A stretch of 38,872 nucleotides of DNA from a virus. Location of the stretch: positions 1 to 38,872 of IMG/VR virus record IMGVR_UViG_3300032282_002757; one strand, given 5' to 3'. Below the pieces are notes generated by a model. The model was not told where the DNA came from. It searched no databases and saw nothing but the letters and a program-made list of their open reading frames with translations. Positions 32,830-38,872 of this stretch are shown in pieces. The stretch's first letter is position 1; the number at the start of each line of letters is the position of its first letter. The translations under genes and the position numbers were made by a program.

Positions 32830-33045
32830 ATGAATGATTTTTTGAAAGTTAAAGATCACCCTAATTTGATAAGAGACGTTAAAAGTAATGCTATTTTGAA
32901 TGTAGACAACGACGCTTTAAATAAATATAGGGAAGAACGTGAACAAATTTTAAAATTGAGAACGGTCGTCAAAGAACACGATCAATTGAAAAATGATATT
33001 AATGATATCAAACAAATGCTTTTAAAACTAATGGAACAAAGATAA
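32830..33045 (+). CDS. Small coiled-coil protein, virion-associated
   Basis: The gene encodes 71 residues. The ATG follows AAGAGG. The N-terminal 40 residues (FLKVKDHPNLIRDVKSNAIL, then NVDNDALNKYREER) resemble a conserved start of short T4-type proteins found before fibre genes. Residues 38-70 form heptads (ILKLRTVVKEHDQLKNDIND, then IKQMLLKLMEQ). It may trimerise or dimerise and serve as a fibre adaptor or chaperone. It ends where the next gene starts. Confidence 0.68.
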   Translation: MNDFLKVKDHPNLIRDVKSNAILNVDNDALNKYREEREQILKLRTVVKEHDQLKNDINDIKQMLLKLMEQR

Positions 33046-35298
33046 ATGTCAGTTCAAATTACAACGGTAACGAATAGTCAAAGTTTTGGTACATGGCTTA
33101 CCAGAACCAACCAAATTGCTGCTGTAATTTCTGCTAATGTTGTAACAACTCATACCACGGCGATTGGTGGTTTCACTAGCGGTAACGGCACCGTGAATGG
33201 ATACTTTGGCGCACAAACGGTGTTCGTTATTGATTCTATCCGTGGTGGTAATGTTACAGCTAATGCAGTTTTGAATGTAGGTTCTAATACTAATTTCAGA
33301 TCATACGATAGCGCCAACCTTTTGATAATTACTGGTAATTCTACCTCTTCCAACATACAAAGTAATGTTAGCACTATACAATTAAAAACATCAGGCAATA
33401 CTAGTGTCATTGGTGCTAATTTCGTAGTTAACGCTTCTGCTAATGTTAATTTTAATGCTACTGAATTTCTAGCTAATACCAACCAATCGCTGATCGGTAC
33501 TTTGAGAGTTAAAGACAGCACTAATACTATGTTTTTGGTTAATACATCTAATTACACTGTGACAACTAATGCTACCACAACAACTTTCAATTCTAACACG
33601 ATAGTAAATGGTACAAATTTCACTTCTACCAGTAATGCTACATTAAGTAATAGATTGAATGTCACAAATACTGCTACATTTTCTAACACAGTATTCATCA
33701 GTGGCGCCACAACTTTATATAGCACCATAGATGTCACCAGTGCTGCTACTCTATCCAACACCCTTTCTGTGACTGGTAATTCAGACTTTTCTCAAAGCAT
33801 TAACGTCACTAATACGGCAATGTTTTCAAATACGGTTTCAGTAACTGGTTCTGTATCTTTATCGAACACTTTGAATGTAGATGGCGCTGCTAACTTAGAA
33901 TCTTCTGCTAACGTTGGTGGTACTTTTGGTGTCACTGGTGCTGCTAATCTAGCGAGCACTTTGGGGGTTCAAGGAGATACTTATTTTTTCCAAAGATTAA
34001 CAGTAACCAACTCAGTTTCTTTGTCAAACACTTTATTGGTCACGGGTGCTGCAACCCTATCAAACACATTTAAAGTTACTGGTGCTGCAAATGCATTAAG
34101 TACTTTCGGTGTTGGTGGTGCGGCAAATCTATTAAGCACTTTTGGTGTCACTGGCGCTGCAAACCTTTTAAGCACTTTTGGTGTCGCTGGTGCTGCTAAT
34201 CTAGCGAGCACTTTGGGAGTCGATGGTGCTGCTAATCTATTCAGCACAGTTGGAGTTTCTGGTGCGGCCAATCTATTCAGCACTTTGGGAGTAAATGGTG
34301 CTGTATCTATAGCTAATACATTGAATGTTACAAGGACAGCAACTTTTACCAATACAATGAGCGTGACTGGTGCTGTCACTATGTCTAACACTTTATTGGT
34401 GACAAATACTGTTACATTCTCTAACACTTTTGTTTTGGTTGGTTCTGCTAATATACAAGCTAGTTTGGGAGTTATTGGTGGTGCTAACGTAGGTGGATCG
34501 TTAAGGGTTGCTGGCGACTTAGTTGTTGACGGTTCTTTATCTTACACTGGTGTTGGAACTGGAGACGTCGTTCCTGCTTCTAATCTAACGTACACTATAG
34601 GTAATTCAGAAAATTATTGGATAGAAAGTTTTGTTGGTAGAGGAACATTCAGTAACGGGTTAGTTGTTGGTGCGGGTTCTTCTAATTCTTTCTTTAAAAC
34701 CAATTTGTTGTTTATCGAAACGACTAATGATAGGATTGGTATTTCGACAAGCACACCAGGCTCTAAATTAACTGTTGCTGGTACTATCGAGTCTACCACT
34801 GGGGGGTTCAAATTCCCAGACGGTAAAACGATAACTTCAGTTGTTGCTGGTGCCAATCAACAGATACAATTTAATGATTCTAGCGTTCCTGGTGCTGTTG
34901 CAGATCTCAGATTCAATACTGTTACCAAAACACTCACAGTCGCTAACACTGTTTCATCTAATAACATTTCTTTAAGTTACGGTTTTGTAACTTCTAATAC
35001 TACTTCTACGAGTGGAACTACTAAGCAGTCAATCGACACTTTCGCTTTAGGTACTTATAGATCAGCAGATTATATAGTTTCTGTTAAAGATAATAACAGT
35101 AATTCTTATCAAGTTTCTAAGATATTAGTGGTTCATAACGATGGTTCTTCTTATTCTACAGAATATGGTATTATGCAAACGAATAGTACAATGGGCATCT
35201 TTGAAAGCGACATAAGCGGAACTAACGTTAGATTGCTATTCACACCAGTTTCGACAAGCACCACTATTAAGGTAGTGAGAACAACGGTGAGCGTATAA
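33046..35298 (+). CDS. Tail fibre protein with 12-residue repeats
   Basis: The gene encodes 750 residues and starts directly after the coiled-coil gene's stop. The N-terminus (SVQITTVTNSQSFGTWLTRT, then NQIAAVISANVVTT) is a known start of T4-type cyanophage-like fibres and likely attaches to the baseplate. About residues 206-500 are repeats of V-x-GAANLxSTxG, 12 residues each. Further on lie GDVVPASNLTYTIGNSENYW then IESFVGRG and ISTSTPGSKLTVAGTI, typical fibre shaft segments. The C-terminal 100 residues form a non-repetitive domain. Most likely it is a trimeric beta-structured fibre that binds a receptor or joins fibre parts. Confidence 0.8.
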   Translation: MSVQITTVTNSQSFGTWLTRTNQIAAVISANVVTTHTTAIGGFTSGNGTVNGYFGAQTVFVIDSIRGGNVTANAVLNVGSNTNFRSYDSANLLIITGNSTSSNIQSNVSTIQLKTSGNTSVIGANFVVNASANVNFNATEFLANTNQSLIGTLRVKDSTNTMFLVNTSNYTVTTNATTTTFNSNTIVNGTNFTSTSNATLSNRLNVTNTATFSNTVFISGATTLYSTIDVTSAATLSNTLSVTGNSDFSQSINVTNTAMFSNTVSVTGSVSLSNTLNVDGAANLESSANVGGTFGVTGAANLASTLGVQGDTYFFQRLTVTNSVSLSNTLLVTGAATLSNTFKVTGAANALSTFGVGGAANLLSTFGVTGAANLLSTFGVAGAANLASTLGVDGAANLFSTVGVSGAANLFSTLGVNGAVSIANTLNVTRTATFTNTMSVTGAVTMSNTLLVTNTVTFSNTFVLVGSANIQASLGVIGGANVGGSLRVAGDLVVDGSLSYTGVGTGDVVPASNLTYTIGNSENYWIESFVGRGTFSNGLVVGAGSSNSFFKTNLLFIETTNDRIGISTSTPGSKLTVAGTIESTTGGFKFPDGKTITSVVAGANQQIQFNDSSVPGAVADLRFNTVTKTLTVANTVSSNNISLSYGFVTSNTTSTSGTTKQSIDTFALGTYRSADYIVSVKDNNSNSYQVSKILVVHNDGSSYSTEYGIMQTNSTMGIFESDISGTNVRLLFTPVSTSTTIKVVRTTVSV
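33661..34545 (+). repeat. About 24 tandem 36-bp coding repeats
   Basis: Units encode variants of VTGAANLLSTFG (for example VAGAANLASTLG, VDGAANLFSTVG, VSGAANLFSTLG). Outer units are more diverged (VTNTATFSNTVF, VTGAVTMSNTLL), and central units (about 34080-34300) are nearly identical. The gradient from centre to edges suggests expansion by unequal crossing-over. Confidence 0.88.
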
Positions 35299-35624
35299 TG
35301 GCAACCAAAGCAAATTTAGTTATAGATCAGGGTGCTACTTTTTCTGCAGATTTAAACCTCACTGATGAAAATGGTGATATACTGAATCTATCAGGGTATA
35401 CTGCCAATTCACAATTGAGAAAATGGTACACTTCTACTAATTCAGTAAGTTTCAGCGCTACGATTAATGTAGATTCTGCAGTTATAACATTAGCATTAAC
35501 TGCGAATCAAACATCTCTTTTAAACGCTGGTAGATACGTGTACGATGTAGAAATTAAAGATAATGATACTGTTTCTAGGGTTGTTGAAGGTATTGTAACA
35601 GTAACGCCCAATGTAACGAGATAA
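35298..35624 (+). CDS. Small beta-sandwich virion protein
   Basis: The gene encodes 108 residues. The ATG overlaps the fibre stop in TAATG. The sequence is a single strand-rich domain: ANLVIDQGATFSADLNLTDE, then LSGYTANSQLRKWY, then NAGRYVYDVEIKDND and VVEGIVTVTPNVTR. This resembles the N-terminal, baseplate-binding domain type found in lactococcal BppU-like proteins and in T4-type cyanophage virion proteins. It has no signal peptide or coiled coil. It probably links or decorates a fibre. Confidence 0.65.
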   Translation: MATKANLVIDQGATFSADLNLTDENGDILNLSGYTANSQLRKWYTSTNSVSFSATINVDSAVITLALTANQTSLLNAGRYVYDVEIKDNDTVSRVVEGIVTVTPNVTR

Positions 35625-35626
35625 AT

Positions 35627-35902
35627 ATGACTAATGTAGTAGTAGCTAGAAAAAGATTAGTCAGGGTTTCGACAGAAGCTACAGGTGGTATTATTGATTC
35701 TACCACTCCAGTAATTTTGAAAAACAATACAACACTGAACGGTTCTGGTGGTGTTGATAGATTAGATCACCTTAAAGATGTTATCGCGAGCAATGAAGTA
35801 GAAGGCGCGACACTAGTTTATGACGCAGGGAATGATAAATATATTGTAAAACAACTTGATTTAGCTGATGTTACTGGCGTTCTCGATGGTGGAACCTTTT
35901 AA
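35627..35902 (+). CDS. Small fibre-associated protein ending in VLDGGTF
   Basis: The gene encodes 91 residues and starts 2 bases after the previous stop. The N-terminus has a basic strand (VVVARKRLVRVSTEA) and the rest alternates strands and turns. The last residues, DVTGVLDGGTF, share VLDGGTF with the end of the following 477-residue fibre protein. No Shine-Dalgarno is obvious (AACGAG only), so coupling with the upstream gene is likely. Function unknown; a fibre-tip or adaptor subunit is a guess from position. Confidence 0.65.
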   Translation: MTNVVVARKRLVRVSTEATGGIIDSTTPVILKNNTTLNGSGGVDRLDHLKDVIASNEVEGATLVYDAGNDKYIVKQLDLADVTGVLDGGTF

Positions 35903-35904
35903 AT

Positions 35905-35912
35905 TATAAATA
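35905..35912 (+). promoter_or_regulatory. T4-type late promoter box TATAAATA
   Basis: Exact consensus, directly after the preceding stop and 23 bases before the next ATG. The spacer holds an A-rich stretch and AAAGGATT as ribosome binding site. It gives the fibre genes that follow their own late start. Confidence 0.7.
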
Positions 35913-35934
35913 ATAATAAAAAGGATTAGCCCAA

Positions 35935-37368
35935 ATGGCAGAAAACAAAATTCAAATCAGACGTTCTATAGCGAACGGCAATGTTACCGGATTATCCAAC
36001 GGTGAATTGGCATATACCCTAGTTAGTAATACTCTTTGGATTGGTTCTCCACAAGACGGAACAGCTATACCTATCGCAGGTGTAAGAAATCCAGGAACGC
36101 TTACTGCTAACCAGGCTCTTGTCGCGAACGCCACTTCTGAAATTGATAAGATTAAAGTGGCCAATGCTGTCATCACGAGCATTTGGGCAAATGGTAATTC
36201 TGGATCTAATGGTCAGGTTCTTGTTTCTAACGGCACAGCTATCTATTGGGGCACGGGCACTTCAGGATCTAACACTTACGTACAGTTTAATGATTCTGGT
36301 GTAGCGAACGGTGTTGCTGGTTTTGCTTTCGATAAAGTTTCAAATAAACTACTTGTCAGTAACACTGTTAATGCTGCGATATTTAGCATTGGTACAAGCT
36401 TTACTGCTAATTCTAGTAACTTGGTATTCACTAATGGTGGTATCACCGCTAATGCATTTTTTGGTAATGGTGCCAGTGTTACTTCTGTAAACGCAGCAAC
36501 TGTTGGTGGCAATAGTGCTTCTGATTTAAGAGGCTACGCAAACGATGCGGCAAGCAATGCATATTCAAATGCTATGTCAAACACCCTCTCTCGCGATGGC
36601 GCGTATACGGGAAACAATACATTTTCTAACGTAACTAATTTTTCTGGTAATGTCAATTTCAGTAGTTATATTGCAAGTAATGTACAACCTTATCAGAATA
36701 ATGCTGTAAATTTAGGTAGCACTTCTTTACGTTGGGCTAATGTATATTCTAATAACGTAATTGCTAATAACGGTTCTTTCGATGGTAACGTTACGATCAC
36801 AGGTGACCTTACAGTTTCTGGTAATGTCACAACTGTTGATGTACAGTCTATCAAGGTCGGTGATCCATTAATCTATCTTGCTTCTAATAACAATTCTACT
36901 GATACTTTAGATATCGGTTTTGTCGGTCAATATAATAAATCTTCCGAAATAAGAAATGCTGGTCTTTTTAGAGATCACACAGACGATACATTTAAGCTTT
37001 TCAGTAATCTAGTTTATAGTGATTTAGCATCAAACAATAATATTGACACTGGTGGAACTGGTTATACTGTAGCGACATTAGAAACTTATTTAAGTTCTGG
37101 TGGTCTGACTACTAACGCAGGTTCGATTGCGATCACTGCAAACTCTAGTGTGAACGTCAGTATCTTTGCTAACACATTGACATTGTCATCGCCGCTAGCT
37201 GGTAATTCTGGTGGCACGGGATTGAATAGTTATAGCAATAATGATCTTCTTATCGCCAACAGCACTAATGGGTTTAAAACATTATCGTTCAACTCTAATA
37301 CAGGATACGTATTACAGTCTAATGGTACAGCATTAGTTTATGACGTATTGGACGGTGGCACTTTCTAA
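35935..37368 (+). CDS. Tail fibre-like protein
   Basis: The gene encodes 477 residues. The N-terminus (MAENKIQIRRSIANGNVTGL, then SNGELAYTLVSNTLWIGSPQ) is the IQIRRS...L-x-x-GELAY...LWIG module common at the start of phage fibre proteins. The middle is Asn/Ser-rich with strand repeats, including NAVNLGSTSLRWANVYSNNV and NGSFDGNVTITGDLTVSGNV. The next part, DPLIYLASNNNSTDTLDIGF then VGQYN and AGLFRDHTDDTFKLFSN, is a widespread phage fibre module. It ends in YDVLDGGTF. Probably a distal or side fibre subunit. Confidence 0.78.
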   Translation: MAENKIQIRRSIANGNVTGLSNGELAYTLVSNTLWIGSPQDGTAIPIAGVRNPGTLTANQALVANATSEIDKIKVANAVITSIWANGNSGSNGQVLVSNGTAIYWGTGTSGSNTYVQFNDSGVANGVAGFAFDKVSNKLLVSNTVNAAIFSIGTSFTANSSNLVFTNGGITANAFFGNGASVTSVNAATVGGNSASDLRGYANDAASNAYSNAMSNTLSRDGAYTGNNTFSNVTNFSGNVNFSSYIASNVQPYQNNAVNLGSTSLRWANVYSNNVIANNGSFDGNVTITGDLTVSGNVTTVDVQSIKVGDPLIYLASNNNSTDTLDIGFVGQYNKSSEIRNAGLFRDHTDDTFKLFSNLVYSDLASNNNIDTGGTGYTVATLETYLSSGGLTTNAGSIAITANSSVNVSIFANTLTLSSPLAGNSGGTGLNSYSNNDLLIANSTNGFKTLSFNSNTGYVLQSNGTALVYDVLDGGTF

Positions 37369-37382
37369 GGTGAGAATATACT

Positions 37383-37913
37383 ATGAATGAATTTGAACAA
37401 AATAATTATAACTCATATTACATTAAACGTCAAGAGCAGATTTTATTAGATCAAATAAAAAAGGGCATCGATTACGAAGTTAGAATAACTATGCTTTTCG
37501 ATGCCTTAAAAGAATCTCGTGCTCAATCAGAAGAATTTAAAAATAGTGTAGATGCAAGCAATGAATTATTCCTACAAGCTACTAGGTCTATCGAAGATTT
37601 AACTGTTAAGAATCAGAATTTCGAAAACACTGTTAAGAATTTAGAATCTCAAATTCAAAATTTATCAAAAAATAAACATGATCTAGAAAGTTCTAAAAAC
37701 GAAATTCAAAATCAGTTGAACTCTCAAATTTCCAGAAATGATGGATTAGAGAGAGAAATGAAACGTTTGAACGAAGAAATGAAAATGTTTTTTGAAGAAA
37801 ACAATCAGCTCAAATCGTTGGTTGAAGAACTGAAACCTAAAAAACCTATAAATAAAAAAAGTAAACCAATAGAAAATCCTATTGATGTTTCTTCAGAAGA
37901 AAATATATTTTAA
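37383..37913 (+). CDS. Coiled-coil protein between fibre genes
   Basis: The gene encodes 176 residues. The ATG follows GGTGAGAA. Residues about 15-150 are a long helical coiled coil (SRAQSEEFKNSVDASNELFL, then ENTVKNLESQIQNLSKNKHD and LEREMKRLNEEMKMFFEENN). The end (KPKKPINKKSKPIENPIDVS) is basic and then acidic. It may be a fibre chaperone, trimerisation factor or shaft. No specific family is recognised. Confidence 0.7.
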   Translation: MNEFEQNNYNSYYIKRQEQILLDQIKKGIDYEVRITMLFDALKESRAQSEEFKNSVDASNELFLQATRSIEDLTVKNQNFENTVKNLESQIQNLSKNKHDLESSKNEIQNQLNSQISRNDGLEREMKRLNEEMKMFFEENNQLKSLVEELKPKKPINKKSKPIENPIDVSSEENIF

Positions 37914-37932
37914 TCTCGGTATATACTGAGAT
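37913..37932 (+). promoter_or_regulatory. Stem-loop upstream of last fibre gene
   Basis: ATCTCGGT pairs with ACTGAGAT (8 pairs, one G-U) around the loop ATAT. It starts at the last base of the preceding stop codon and ends 5 bases before GGGGAG, the ribosome binding site of the next gene. It could influence translation or RNA processing. No T run follows, so it is not a standard terminator. Confidence 0.45.
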
Positions 37933-37945
37933 ATAGGGGAGCCAT

Positions 37946-38872
37946 ATGGCTAATACGACGTTTCAGTTACGCCGCTCATCTGTAGCGGGTAAAACACCAA
38001 ATACAGCTACGCTCAGCATTGGTGAGCTTGGTATCAATATCACAGATCAAAAGTTATTTTCCACTGATGGAACTAACATTTTTGAAACCAGCGCCAATCT
38101 TACAACGTTAAAAGTAGCCAATAACACAGTAACTGGTATAACCGTAAACTCTTCCGTTTTGTATGTTAATGTTGCTATAGCAGCCAATGGTTCTGGCAAC
38201 ACAGGCACGCCTGGACATATTTTAACAACCAACGGCTCCGGAGTCTATTGGGCTTCTGCTGCAGCTGCTGGTGTAGATTTAAATGCTCAGTACACTTGGA
38301 CCAACACTCAAACGTTTTCAAATACAATAACATTCAGTAGTGTAATTAATGGTACTGCAAACAACGCTAATAATCTTGGTGGTACAGCTGCATCTAGCTA
38401 TCAATTGAATTCTACTCTTGCTGCAAACGTAGCTATTTTAACTGCAAATAACGCTAATAATTTTGGTGGTCAATCATATTCAACAGTTACAGGGCACATT
38501 ACAAGTAATGCGGCTACTGCCTATACTAATGCTGTTAGCTACACAGACACCAAAATAGCGACAGTTAACACAGCAATCACTGGTAATGCGGCTACTGCTT
38601 ACACTAATGCGGTTTCATATACAGACACCAAAATAGGAACTGCTAACACAGCTATTACGGGTAATGCTGCAACAGCATATACTAATGCGGTTAGTTATAC
38701 TGACGGTAAAATATTGACCGCTAATGGTGCTATAACTGGTAATGCTGCTACTGCTTATAGTAATGCAACAACCTTTGCTTCTAATGCTGATAATATTTCC
38801 TCAGGTACTTTAAACACTGCAAGATTACCAGCAACTGCAAACATTTCAACAGCAGTAAATGTTGGCGCTAAC
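37946..38872 (+). CDS. Tail fibre-like protein, truncated by window end
   Basis: The frame is open for 309 codons from the ATG at 37946 to the last base, so the 3' end lies outside. AGGGGAG is the ribosome binding site. The N-terminus (MANTTFQLRRSSVAGKTPNT, then LSIGELGINITDQKLFSTDG) is the same LRRSS...GELGIN...LF-x-TDG attachment module as in the 477-residue fibre. Then come TGTPGHILTTNGSGVYWAS and repeats with NNANNLGGTAASSYQLN, and finally 26-residue repeats from 38507. Likely another fibre, perhaps a side fibre with a long repetitive shaft. Confidence 0.8.
   Translation, partial: MANTTFQLRRSSVAGKTPNTATLSIGELGINITDQKLFSTDGTNIFETSANLTTLKVANNTVTGITVNSSVLYVNVAIAANGSGNTGTPGHILTTNGSGVYWASAAAAGVDLNAQYTWTNTQTFSNTITFSSVINGTANNANNLGGTAASSYQLNSTLAANVAILTANNANNFGGQSYSTVTGHITSNAATAYTNAVSYTDTKIATVNTAITGNAATAYTNAVSYTDTKIGTANTAITGNAATAYTNAVSYTDGKILTANGAITGNAATAYSNATTFASNADNISSGTLNTARLPATANISTAVNVGAN
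38507..38770 (+). repeat. 78-bp tandem coding repeats
   Basis: Units start at 38507, 38585, 38663 and 38741, each encoding a 26-residue variant starting NAATAYTNAVSYTDTKI and ending NTAITG. The fourth diverges after NAATAYSNA. This pattern (AxxYTDxKI) is a common coiled-coil or shaft repeat in phage fibres. Confidence 0.85.

Noticed and set aside
33981-34427. Long minus-strand open frame opposite the fibre repeats
   Set aside because: It is a by-product of the 36-bp periodicity (PVTPKVLNRLAA-like translation) and has no ribosome binding site or family likeness.
33661-34545. 36-bp spaced repeats suggestive of a CRISPR array
   Set aside because: There are no unique spacers; the units are contiguous, in frame, and part of a 750-residue fibre gene.
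35620-35627. GATAAATA as a promoter of the 91-residue gene
   Set aside because: It overlaps the stop of the previous gene and the first base of the ATG, so transcription would start inside the gene; the box may be chance in AT-rich DNA.

Overview
The window is a segment of the genome of a T4-type contractile-tailed phage (Caudoviricetes, T4 superfamily). Recognisable T4-type genes are gp33-like, gp59, gp32, gp26, gp54, gp4, gp48, gp53, gp27, a gp5-like pair, gp25, gp6, a gp7-like gene and gp8, followed by a run of fibre and virion genes. The DNA is AT-rich by eye. The gp32 lacks the T4 zinc cysteines. A circularly permuted (two-piece) tmRNA with an ANDN-type tag points to an alphaproteobacterial host. 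Permuted tmRNAs also occur in some cyanobacteria and betaproteobacteria, so the host is inferred, not shown.

Layout. (1) 1-2582: C-terminus of a DUF932 protein, an AT-rich HNH endonuclease, a GIY-YIG-like protein and a conserved hypothetical. (2) 2605-3327: a perfect T4 late promoter box, the permuted tmRNA, a small ORF, tRNA-Arg(UCU) and an odd class-II tRNA-Leu-like gene. (3) 3343-7211: a small membrane protein, a gp33-like late co-activator, a metallopeptidase, a repeat-rich fibre, gp59 and gp32. The gp32 gene has a near-consensus sigma-70 promoter and a 5' stem-loop, and ends at a UUCG terminator. The 33-59-32 order matches T4. (4) 7210-11937, minus strand: a probable tape measure with an M15 peptidase domain, a gp26 chaperone ORF with a likely -1 frameshift extension, gp54, an unnamed structural gene and gp4. 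(5) 11993-25465, plus strand: gp48, gp53, gp27, an OB-fold hub protein, a separate beta-helix spike, gp25, gp6, a gp7-like protein and an enlarged gp8. (6) 25474-38872: a DUF4815 protein and two ORFs that look like its continuation, then coiled-coil proteins and several fibre-like proteins built from 12-, 24- or 26-residue repeats. The last one runs off the window.

How it works together. Late genes appear to be driven by NATAAATA boxes, read in T4 by gp55/gp33 with the sliding clamp. gp59 and gp32 serve helicase loading and ssDNA binding in replication and recombination. The minus- and plus-strand structural blocks diverge from 11938-11992 and supply tube initiation, hub, spike, wedge and fibres. 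The tmRNA and tRNAs fit a phage that supplements host translation: late genes favour AGA for arginine, which the encoded tRNA-Arg(UCU) reads, whereas gp32 uses CGN.

The most notable items are the phage-encoded permuted tmRNA behind a late promoter, the T-TTT-TTT frameshift site joining gp26 to a conserved-looking chaperone extension, the elbow-less tRNA-Leu-like gene, and the split gp5 without an internal lysozyme.
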